64,000 nt of DNA from Sinotaia quadrata (lineage: Eukaryota > Mollusca > Gastropoda > Architaenioglossa > Viviparidae), in NCBI GenBank assembly GCA_028829895.1, contig CM054181.1, forward strand, positions 118,119,360 through 118,183,359, written 5' to 3'. The notes beneath the pieces were generated by a model. It worked only from the letters and a program-made list of their open reading frames with translations. It did no database searches and had not been told where the DNA came from. How positions within the stretch are numbered: the first letter of the stretch is position 1; every line of letters starts with the position of its first letter. A program made the position numbers and the translations under genes. Shown piece by piece: positions 1 through 12,553 of the stretch.

Positions 1-617
1 TTCTATATAACTAAATGTACACCTTCCTGCTCGAAACTAAGTGTCGACTTATGTAAATAACTAGTTGTTTTTTTAAAAAGTATTTCTTTTAAGTGCGATG
101 TAGATCAAGACGTTTTTGCTGGGCTTTTGTTTTTCTAACATGGCAAGTCACTGGTACTGGAAACAGTCTTGCAGCTTAGTTCCAATCTCAGAAATAAATT
201 TTTACACATCACTTTCACTTCTACAATGTGTGAGAGAGAGAGAGATACACGCACACACACAAACAGACGGAGAGAGACCAGAATTAAGGGAACAGACTTA
301 GAGAGGCAGACAACAATGCTTGAAGTACAATGGCACCAGATATTAATTTATGTGTATGTGGGACGTAAGCACGGGCGACACGCGCCTTTGAAAGCAGTGA
401 AAAACGTTACCCACTTAAACTGCAAGTTTATCCGGAAGTGTCGCGAACTCATGACAGTTGCTGTCCTTATGGAACATGTACCGTTTCATCTCTCTCTCTC
501 TCTCTGTCTGTCTCTCAGCTGTCCATTCCCTTTTCATCACTGTCTTTATAATGCAAATAACCATAGTCCTCTTGACAAAGCTGTTGACAAAGCTGTTACT
601 TGCGTTCTTCCCTTCAG

Positions 618-765
618 GTGCGCGCCTTTGTCAATCAAAGTCTGGCCTTGGGCAAAGCCGAGCAGATCCTGAAACAGACGCTGGAAACTATGGAGTACAA
701 TTTCAAGTGGTATTCAAGGTCATACCCGGATATCGCCAAATGGCTGGGAAACAAAGGATATGGGC
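618..765 (+). CDS. Aminopeptidase exon 1 in window: C-terminal helix of a preceding M1 module
   Basis: The acceptor is ...cttcag at 612-617 and the donor is gtgagt at 766. The exon encodes 49 residues plus one base, starting [16 protein letters not shown] and ending WLGNKGYG. It aligns with the end of the last exon of the complete module (29776-30010), sharing LG, ET, N-X-(K/R)-W and WL. It is therefore the last ERAP1-C-type helix of another M1 domain whose body lies outside the window. The leftover C joins AG of the next exon to make CAG (Gln) with no stop. Reading through the donor instead would add about 23 residues and stop at 834-836. Confidence 0.8.
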
Positions 766-3700
766 GTGAGTTTTTCGTTCTGTTGTGCATGAAAATGAAA
801 TGCATTCAATTTGAAAAGATTTGGAATGAATATTAGATGCTGGCTTATATTTCCCTTTCAAATTGTCCTGTTAAATATACAAGGGTGCATCACTGACGAA
901 GATAGGCATTACCTGTTCGCAAAACTTCGGTAATTTCCGTGTATCACTGACGAAGATAGGCATTAGCTGTTCACAAAACGTCGGTAATTTCCGTGTATCA
1001 CTGACGAAGATAGGCATTAGCTGTTCGCAAAACTTCGGTAATTTCCGTGTATCAGTGACGAAGATAGGCATTAGCTGTTCGCAAAACTTCGGTAATTTCC
1101 GTGTATCAGTGACGAAGATAGGCATTAGCTGTTAGCAGAACTTCGGTAATTTCCGTGTATGGTGAATGAAATCAAGACTACGACCATCGTCTTCTTCCTT
1201 TAAATATTTAATAAAGAGAAATGTGCACTGATTGTTGTTACAGCACTTAGAATATTATAATCGATTTTGTTTATTTTCATTAATTTGCAGTCTGTTGCAT
1301 AGTTCAGGGATGCCCAAAGCTCCGCCCACCTAGTCATGTTCTGTGACCCTCCCGAATCATATTGTTCACTAATGGAATTGTCTTTAGTTTGAATAAATCC
1401 ACGCACCCAACCACTTTGCTTTGACCGTGAAAAAATCCCCGACCGTGAGTAGAGGTGGAGTGTGTTTGCAGCCAGAGCAGGGATTGCTCTAGTTCAAAGA
1501 GATTCTCTAAGTTATTGTTAGATGGCGAAGAGTTAGACAGGGTACCGTATCAAAACGTGACACGATTTTTGACATTTTGCCTGGGGATGGGCAAGTTGAT
1601 AATTCTCCACTGATAGGATGAAGCATGTGAAGTGAATGATGAGATAATAAATTATGGACAGTTATTTGGAGAGTTTCTTCGCTTTACTGCCATGCCTGAT
1701 ACTGGGAGTCTTGCTTGTGCATAGTGTAAATTATGGACAGTTATCTGGAGAGTTTCTTCGCTTTACTGTCATTCCTGATACTGGGAGTGGGAGTCTTGCT
1801 TGTGCATAGTATTGACACTTTGTAGTTACAGGTAAAACATAATGCATATTTGAGATCTAGGACTTCTAATCGAGATAACAATATTTTCTCTCATCAAAGT
1901 GGTTTTTAAATTGCATTTTTACAGTGAAACAAGATCATATTTATATCTAGTGTTAGAATTATTAGAATCTTGTGGGATTTACATATATGGCCCGCGAACC
2001 AGTCCACAATAATGGTTGTGGCCCTTTGCCCCTAAAGACACCCCTGTGGTAGTTGGATTGTTTGTGAATTAAGTTTGTTCTCATATACATGCCTTGTTTC
2101 CATTTCTCGAACGTTTTAATCACGTGTATAAATCACGCCGAAACTTATCAGATTTATTTTCTTTCTCAGAGTTTGAAGGATCGCAGGACAAGACAACACC
2201 GGAAATCAACGTTCGGCTGCCTACAAACCTTCGACCGTTGCATTATGATCTGACCATAAACCCCGATATGTATGGACCTGACCCGGCTAAATTCACATTT
2301 AGAGGCAGTGTAACCTTGACCTTCACTTGCGTTGTGGCGACTAGTGAAATTGTTCTTCATACAGAAGAGGTACATATTTCTTGGTGATAATGGAAAGGGG
2401 GCGTATTTAGCTTGGTTATAGTTTCTATTTTATATGTATTTAATTTATTTTCTATAGGTCTGGAGTTTTAGTTTATTGCAAATAAAGAGGAATCCATTAA
2501 CTGATTATGAAGAGGCGATTTTTTATTTTATTGCCTGATTTGATTCACAATTAGATTCATTTCATTTACAAGAAATGTAGATATGTTTGTCGAGCTTATT
2601 TAGAATAAATCTATAATAATCGTAATGGTGGTGAATTACGAAGGCGTAAATAGGAAAACATCTGTAATGGTAAATTATGGGACTGTTGGTAAATTATGCA
2701 GGTGTAAACATGAAAACATCTGTAATGGTAAATTATGCAGGTGTTACTCGGAAAACAGATAATTTGAAAATGTTCGTAAATTATGAAAGTGTAATTTAAG
2801 AAAACATCTGTAAGAGTATTTAGGATGTGCTGGTAATTTACAACGGTATAATTAATTTTGCTCGCAAATACTAAAAGAAAATCCACACCCTTTCTGTTTT
2901 GTTTGCGAATACTTTTTAAAAGCCATTTAAAAATGCATTGACACATTATTTCCTTTGTAAAACTTTAGGAACACAAACGCATGCATATGGCGACAATGCA
3001 CAAATGCATTCATGCACAATTACAAACGAAAACAACATTTCGTTAGAAATGTATTAATCATCTTAATGTATTATAACAATAGTCATTAATTTAGAATTGT
3101 AGATATATAATCTCAACTGCCATAAACTATACAACCAATGCATGTCAATCTTCCCTGTCACGCCCGTCACGTGTAGCTGAACGTCACGAACATCCGAATC
3201 AGTTCAGCGAGCACGAGCCAGCAACCCCGCTACCTGTCGCAGAGCGTTGACACCGAACGTCAGTTTCTTGTCATCAAGCTGGACCGGAACATGACAAGTG
3301 GTCAGAACTACAGTGTCAGTATGGACTTCGAAGGTCCCCTGGACAAGGACTTGGATGGCCTCTATCTAAGCTCGTACACGGATATGAATAATGAGACTGT
3401 GTAAGGTTTATATAGTAGTTTTCGTGCAATGTACGCTCGCACCTAAAAATCGTGTCAGGTTTATATAATAGTATGCGTGCAATGTAAGCTCCCACATAAA
3501 AACTGTGTATGGTATAGATAGGAGTATGCGTGCAGTGTAAGCTCCCCATAAAGACTGTGTAAGGTTTATGTAGTTATTTTCTTGCAATGTAAGCTCTCAC
3601 ATAAAGACTGTGTTAGGTTAATATAGTAGTATGCGTGCAATGTAAGCGCCAACAAATAATGTGTAAGTTTATATAGTAGTTTGCGTGCAGTGTAAGTTTC

Positions 3701-4104
3701 CACACAAAGACTGTGTAATAATTATATAGTAATTTGCTTGCAATGTAAATTTCACAAATGTGTGACTACTGACTGTGTAAGGATTATACAGTAGCTTGCA
3801 CCCAATGGAACCTCCGACATAGATGCAAATAATAAGACTATGTAAAGTTTCAATTCTAGTAAATGACGTATGTTTCAACCCAGATGTGAACAATAAACCT
3901 GCTTAAGATTTAATTACTAGTATGTTGTGGAAGCTTCCACATTGTGGTGAAGAATAAGACGGTGTAACATTTAAATCCCAGTAAGGTATATAAGGTTTAC
4001 AAAAAGTGAACAATGACTGTGTAAAATTTGTGGTTTGTATTGTGTTGTTGTAGGTATACGTTTATGGACGTTTGCCTGTTTGTATGTTTGTGTGTTGGAG
4101 AGAG

Positions 4105-4163
<59 letters not shown>

Positions 4164-7100
4164 GAATGTATTTATAATAATCATAATCTGCAATAATATT
4201 TTATATGTTCATGTTCACGTGTGTATGTGTTTGTCTACAGGTGTGTAGTGGTGAGTGTGTATGTGCGTATATGCGTACTTTCAATAGAATAAAGTAACAT
4301 TTGCTGGTACGTCTGTAAATCATACAGAATAATGTATATATAGTTATAAATTAACTTAGATCTATCAATTTTGTAGAGACACTATTCTTAAAGTGACATT
4401 TGATTTCTTTATTGTTCTCAACTTGTTCTAATCGTACGCACGTACTCACGAGGCTTACATGTTTGCAAATGTCAGTATAAAATCACCATAGGAACTAATA
4501 CATTTTCTTGTGCAGGTATTTGGCCACGACACAGTTCGAACCTGTAGCCGCTCGGAAAGCGTTCCCCTGTATGGATGAGCCAGCCATGAAAGCCACCTTT
4601 ACCATTACCATCATCAGACACAAGAACTACACGGCTCTGTCCAACATGCCTGTAGTACACAACGTGATATAGTTAGTTAATTGATACTTATTGTCAGCAT
4701 TCTATACAGGACCATAAACTCAGCCTTTTCTCACGTGCATAACAAGACCTTTGCATGTACACGCATAAACTCACTCTTGTCTGCATGTGTACAATTCCTT
4801 TGTATGTACAAACATAAACTCACTCTTGTCTGCATGTGTACAATTCCTTTGTATGTACAAACATAAACTCACTCTTGTCTGCATGTGTACAATTCCGTTG
4901 TATGTACAAACATAAACTCACTCTTGTCTGCATGTGTACAATTCCTTTGTATGTACAAACATAAGCTCACTCTTGTCTGCATGTGTACAATTCCTTTGTT
5001 TGTACAAATATAAACTCACTCTTGCCTGCATGTGTACAATTTCTTTATATGTGCAAACATAAACTCAGCTTTGTATGCAAATACTAGTAGTATGTGTGCG
5101 CGCGCACACTTTGTAGACGTAGAGATTACAGAGTTGCATACATATTCATAGTTATTCTTTTATACATGTTCAGAGACACCTTATACCCACCTATGATCAG
5201 TTCTTACGTGTGCAGTGACGCATGTGTCTGCAGGTACAAATCATTATAGAGTTCTTAGAACTTAGACATAGTAACTTTTGTATAGATTTATCATCTAGTC
5301 GCTTTATATGGATTTATCTTATTGATTTTTCAAGCCACCTTTGTATATATGTATCTTCTGTTCTTGATTTTCTGAGTCACCTTTGTGTATATTTACCTCT
5401 GCATTGGCTTTCTGAGTCTATAGCACTTGTATCTAGTTTTTCATTTGAGGCTGTACCGCTACGAGTCCCAAGTATCTATTACGTCATTGAAGTTAGCATT
5501 TCTGTACACTGTCCCAAGTATTTATTACGTCACTGAAGTTAACATTTCTGTACACTGTCCCAAGTATCTATTACGTCATTGAAGTCAGCATTTCTGTACA
5601 TTGTACCAAGTATCTATTACGTCACTGAAGTTAACATTTCTGTACATTGCTTTGTACGGAGAATCCGCTCTAAAACGACTGAATTAAGTATTCATAGATT
5701 CAAAGCTAATAAATATTTTGTTTTGTACGGATAATCCGCTCCAAACTGACTGAAGTAAGTATTCATAGGTTCAAAGCTAATAAATACATTTTGTATATCC
5801 ACAATGAAAGGCACCAAACAATATTTCCTAATGAAATTTAGGTTTCTAACAGTACACATTTTGCAATAGTAATACTTCAACACCCCTCTTCTTGTAAATT
5901 AAATATATTTTCTTTGTAGCATGGAATTCAATGACTTATTTGATTATATTGAAAAGGAACATCTTTGAGAAAAAGTATTTAACAAAGCATCTAGAGCCAT
6001 CGTGCTCGTCTTTATTTTGACGTGAATCGTTAATGTCAGATGAAAGTGATGACAAGTAGGTAAAAGACTACTAATTCACCTGTGATTGTTCCCGAGGATG
6101 TTACATGAATTTTCAGTAGCAATTCACAAATATTCTTAAAGCCAGGCACGTAAGCAGTGTGACGTCTTTTTGTGGTGGAAGATGCGGTTACGAATAGTAG
6201 CAGAATATACAACTCACTCCCTCCCTCGTACTGGCAGCCTAAGGAACAGTTGACACATAAATGTGTACTTAGAGGATCACGTGACGGTGCATGATTTAAA
6301 GGCAAACAATTGATTTACAAATGAGTTTACTCAATATTTACAGCCTTTCCCTAATTCAAATTTACAGTAACGTCCTAACAACTGAAACGGTATAATTTAA
6401 TCAATCAATATTTAGTGTATCTTCACAGGAACTAAGCCATTTCAACATTTACTTAATTCAGATACTCTCTATATAGGAACTAAAATGTTACACTTAACTA
6501 ATGAAGATACTCTCTCTACATGTACAGGAACTAAAATTGTACGTTAACCTAATCAAGATACTCTGCATATATACTCTGGAACTTAAGTTTTAAATTTACT
6601 TAATCACAATATTCTGTATGTGTAGTTTACTTCATTCGTTTGTTTTCCTGCTGTTTGAACTTTGATCTTGCCGCATTCGTACAATTTAATTCTTATATAC
6701 GCATTGTCTTCGATCTGTCAGCAGCGGGAACTTGATTGCAGATACGTTTGCCAAAACTTTGCCCATGTCCACCTATCTCGTGGCCTTTATTGTGTGCAAC
6801 TTTGGGAGTAAAATCAACTACACCCTAGGGCACAATGTCACGGTAAGGATTTCATGGATTTATAATACAGACGTAATCTTTGTTTTATTGACCCCCACTT
6901 GGAATAGAGAGTCTAAAGAAAGGTATTTAGATAGACTTGTCTAATGAGGTACTGAGATAGTCATGTCTAAAGAAAGAAATGGAGATAGTCCTAAAGAAAT
7001 GTATGGAGATAGTTCTGTCGAAAGGTATTGAGATATTCCTGTCTAAAGAGAGGTATTGAGATAGTCATGTCTACAAAGAGGTTTTGAGATAGGCAACTAT

Positions 7101-10100
7101 AAAGGGAGGTACGGTGATAAGCAAGTATAAAGAGAAGTACTGAGATAATCATTTCTAAAGAGAGGTATGGAGATAGGCAAGTCTAAAGAGAGGTACTGAG
7201 ATAATCATGACTAAAGAGAGGTATGGAGATAGCCGACAAGTCTAAAGAGAGCTAAGGAGATAATCTTATAAACTAATTGACCGGGGTGGCCGAGAAATGG
7301 AGGGGGGGGGGGAGAGAGAAAGAGAGACAACGTAATGTTGAACTGATGGAAGAACGGATGAAGTGCTAGATACAGTGAATAGCAGTAACGATGATTTCCC
7401 TTTAGGATAAACTAAATTAAATAACTTATTTGAACTTTGTTATTGTTTGTTGCAGTATGAAGTTTATGCAAGGCCATCTGCTGTTGGGCAGCTGGACTTT
7501 TCCTTGGACATAGGTGTCAAAGCCCTAGACTATTATGAAACTTATTTCAACATCACATTCCCGTTGCCTAAACAAGGTAAACTTATTTCAACATTACCTT
7601 CCCGTTGCCTAAAGAAGGTAAATTGTGGTATAACGAGTGATAATGATAAACACCGCAACATTGCATGATTATAAAAATATACTTTATTCTTTATACTTTA
7701 TTGTTAATGATAAACAAAAGTAACAATATTTTAATCGTTCTTCGCAGACACGAAACAAACTGGATAGTTATGGATAATGTAATGTACTGCTAGTAATGTA
7801 CTGTATTGTTATGATAAACAAAGTAATATATTGCACTACTGAGATAAAAATAGTAATGTATAGCATTTAAAACAGACACCGTAAAATAACGTTTTGCTAT
7901 GGCAAACAAAGTGATGTATTCGTTTTTAATGATAACACAGAGCACAAATTGTATTGTTATGACACACAAACTGAGTGATATATTGCATGGTTATTATAAC
8001 CCAAAAAATGTGATGTCATAGTTAATGATGAACAAAGTAATGTGATGTCATAGTTACTGATGAACAAAGTAAGCTAATATAATGGTTAAGATGACCAAAG
8101 TAAGATGACGTCATGTTTATGATGAACAAAGTAAGGTGATGTTTTGGTCATATTACACTAGTGAGAAAGAATGTGACATATTTTGCTCATTCACATATAT
8201 TTTTTGTTTGCTTGATAAATGTATGATGATTTGCCTAAAATATTGGTAAACTATCGTTTCATGCTGGTCACATATTTCTTATTATTTATATTTCTCCATT
8301 TCACCGTGAAACCTGTTTATTCGATAACTGTGACTGCTCAGGGTTTGTAAACAATCAGTTTAGTATAGTGCATCTCCTCAATGATTATCTTAAAATTATT
8401 TTTAGACGTAATTTTGTTTTAATGCTGACACCGTTTACTTTGCTACTAAAACTTTTTTCTAAAAATGTATCCGTATTTTGGTTGTCGTTTAATGTGTAAC
8501 CGAAATAACCCTGTGTCGAAAGCTGAGCTAGAATTAATGGTGCCGTTATTATTGTAGCCATGATTGCTATTCCTGACTTTTCTGCCGGTGCCATGGAGAA
8601 CTGGGGACTCATCACTTACCGCGAAACAAGCTTGCTCATCCAACCGGGAACATCATCCATGGGAGATAAGGAAGGCGTCGCCATGACAGTCGCCCACGAA
8701 CTAGCTCATATGGTATAGCTCGCTTTAACTGTCAGTGTGGTGTAGCTTGATTTAACTTTCAGTATGGTTTAGCATGTTGTAACTTTCAGTGTGGTGTAGC
8801 TTGATTTAACTTTCAGTATGGTGTAGCTTGCTGTAACTTTCAGTGTGGCGTAGGTTGATTTAACTTTCAGTATGGTTTAGCATGCTGTAGCTTGCTTTGT
8901 TCAACTTTCAGCATGATATAGCTTGTTTTGTTTAATTTTCAGAACAGAATTGCTTGCTTTGCTCAACTTTCAGTTATTGTTTAACTTGTTTTGTTTAACT
9001 TTCAGTACAGAATAGCTTGCTTTGTTCAACTTTCAGCATGATATAGCTTGCTTTGTTTAATTTTCAGAACAGAATTGCTTGCTTTTTGCTCAACTTTCAG
9101 TTATCGTATAACTTGTTTAGTTTAACTTTCTATAAAATAGCTTGCTCTGTTTAATTTTGAATGTGGCATAACTTGTTTTATCTAATTTTCAGTATGGTAT
9201 AGTTTACTTATTTAATTTTAAGGGTGGGGAAGCTTGCATTACTGTATTTTCATTTTTGCATAGATTTCTTTTTTTAGTTTTAGCTTGATTTTATTTTATG
9301 ACTTTCATTATGATATTCCTAGCTTTGTGTAACTTTTCAAACTGATATTGTTTGACTTATTTTACTTTCGGCATGGCATAGCCGATTTACTTTACAAATG
9401 TTATAGATTGCTTCATTTTACTTCCTAGAAATATTATAACTCGGTTAATTTTACTCTTCATTATATTATACCTTGGCTCATTTCTCTTTTCTGTAAATTA
9501 GTTTGGTTTGGTTCATTTACTCATTCCAGTGTTGTATAGTTTGGTGTATTACATTATTCTCAAAATGGTATCTCCTGGTTTATTGTCTGACTTTCCAGGA
9601 TGGTTTAGGTTTTGTTATTTACCTTTCAATAAGATACATTATGGACTTTTCCCTTTCAATGTAGCATATCTGTAAATATTTTACTTTTCAATGTAGCATA
9701 TCTGTAAATATTTTACTTTTCAATGTAGCATATCTGTAAATAGTTTACTTTTCAATGTAGCATATCTGTAAATAGTTTACTTTTCAATGTAGCATATCTG
9801 TAAATAGTTTACTTTTCAATGTAGCATATCTGTAAATAGTTTACTTTTCAATGTAGCATATCTGTAAATATTTTACTTTTCAATGTTGCATATCTTTACA
9901 TATTTTACTTTTCAACGTTGAGTATTTTTACATATTTTACTTTCCAATCTTATATACCTTTACATATTTTACTGTTCAATTTTGCATACCTTTACATATT
10001 CTACTATAGTTTAACTTAGTTTACTTTTCAGTGTTGTATATCTTTATCTATTTCACTTTTCAGTATAGTGCAGCTTAGTTTACTTTTCACTACGATATAA

Positions 10101-12302
10101 TTGGGCTTATTTTACTTTACAATATAGCATAGTTGTGTTTACTATGATTTTCAATAAGATTTATCTTGGTGTGTTTGCTTTTACACTATAGCAAGGCTTT
10201 ATTTACTTACTTTTCAATGTTGCATCATTTTCTTTACTTACTTTTCAATATAGCATCATTTTATTTACTTTACTGTTCAGCATAGCTAGCTTTATTTAAT
10301 GATTCAATATAGCATCACTTTATTTCCTTACTTTTCAATTAACATAGCTTTATTTACTTTTCAACATATCATAGCTTTATTTACTTACTTTCCAATATAC
10401 CATAGATTATTTTACTTTTCACTACAGCATAGCTTTAACTTACTCTAGAGTATAAATCATATTTTTGTTTATCTTTCAGCACAGCTTTATTTACTTTATC
10501 TTCCAGTATTTCACAGATTTATTTACTTTGTCTTTCAGTACAACATAGCCTTGTTTATCTATCAGTATAGCACAACTTTTGTTTCCTTTATCTTTCTTTA
10601 TAACACAGCTTTGTTTACTTCACTTTTCAAGATGGTAGTTAACTGACTTCTAAGAATAGTAACAATTTGTTTACACTAGGCCTACGGGAATTGTTTACAC
10701 TAGGCCTACGTAATTTGTTTACTATAGGCCTACGTGAATGGTGATTAACAGAGTAATGACTGCATTAGTACACGAACCGTATGTACGGGTGAACATGTTA
10801 ACTAATAATTGTTTATTCTATTTTATGAACCATTGTTAATTAATAAAATTGGGTATCCCACAGTGGTTTGGTGACCTCGTGTCACCACTCTGGTGGGACG
10901 ACCTTTGGCTGAATGAAGGATTTGCGCGGTTCATGCAGTATTTGGCTGTGGACCATTTACATCCAGAATGGAAAGAGGTAACTTCCTGCTGTCACGAATT
11001 TCCGTCTGGAATGTAAAGAGTGGGTGTTTCTGTTTTCTTCGTACCTCTCTGTCACGAATTTCTGCATGGAATGCAAAGATTGGATGCTCCTGTCTTTTTC
11101 TTATCTTTCTCTCTCAAGAACTTGTGTAGTGGGAAAATATGCAGTGAATTCTTTCCTCGACTTTCATCTTGCTTTTGAATAAGGGGAATGAACTATTTTC
11201 CAAATTTTGAACCTAATAACGAATTTAAGTATTTATTTTTAAAAAAAACAATTTATATATACAAATGAAAAAATACTGGATTTTAATGTCTTTACAACTA
11301 TTATGTTATTGAAATTAAATTTAATAATCGGTACCTCATTCAATTAGATATCATTTGTAACAGTTGCTGCTTTTGTTTCTAGAAATTTGTAGCAAATTAC
11401 TGGATTCGATTTAAGGGACATTATTTATTACCTCTCATACATCACACATTGTCTGGATTTGTTCTCTCCTCTTGAAAGTTCATATCAACATGTTTCCTAT
11501 ATGGGTTCATCATACTAATGATGATAGTGATGACAGGAAAACGATGATACTGACGACAATAGCAATGATGATGATGGTGAAAGCTGCGACGATGATAAAG
11601 AATGTTACGATAATAATATGACAATGAAGATGAAAGTATTATAACATAATAACCGATACTGATAGCACTATTTAAGAATTGATTTGTTACATTAGTTATT
11701 GCTAGATACATTACCTCTAGCTCTATCCAATACTACTAGAGTATTCAGTTCATTATTATTGTTTGCAGCAATAGTAATATATCAGTTACAATAGCTTAGA
11801 GAGAACATTGCTACACATGGGCAAAAAGTAGCAGATTCTACTAATAACCTTTCTGCGTTCCTCTGATTACTTGCTAACCAAAGTGTTAGAGTTCAGCCAT
11901 TAGCTTACATTAATTATCGATTTTAACCAGATGTGTTACCTTTGTCTTTTAGTGGGATCAATTTGTCACCGACACCCTTCATAAGGCTATGGCCATGGAT
12001 GGACTTGTGACGTCACATCCTTTGTATGTTCCTGTGGCAACGCCTGCACAAATAAACGAAATATTTGACTCTATATCTTATGATAAGGTTTGACGTTTTG
12101 TTGCACATTGATGATTTATGAAACGCAATAGCCATTGGTAGACTTATCTATAAATAGACTCACACTTTCGTGTCACTTGGGCATTTTGGACATTTCAAAA
12201 TTGAGTACATTTGAAAATTCACAGAATGTTAAAATTATGTGTAAGAAATGAATGTATAAATTATAGTAAATAATATTTACAGATTAAAACTCCCTTTCCA
12301 AA

Positions 12303-12385
<83 letters not shown>

Positions 12386-12453
12386 GTATCTATCTATCTA
12401 TCTACCTACCTACCTACCTACCTACCTACCTATCTATCTACCTACCTACCTAC

Positions 12454-12488
<35 letters not shown>

Positions 12489-12501
12489 CCTACCTACCTA
12501 C

Positions 12502-12553
<52 letters not shown>

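Larger units (their letters stand above)
766..2169 (+). other. Intron between M1 modules; holds 54-bp and 79-bp repeats
   Basis: A 1.4 kb spacer from donor gtgagt to acceptor tttctcag. It carries a 54-bp minisatellite (887-1160), a two-copy 79-bp duplication (1649-1812) and an AATAAA at 1210-1215. That signal could serve as a polyadenylation signal if the upstream module is a separate gene. No other coding sequence was seen. Confidence 0.6.

Noticed and set aside
871..1125. 84-residue minus-strand frame with repeated [18 protein letters not shown]
   Set aside because: It is the translation of a 54-bp minisatellite whose length is a multiple of three; the frame is open only because the repeat lacks stops.
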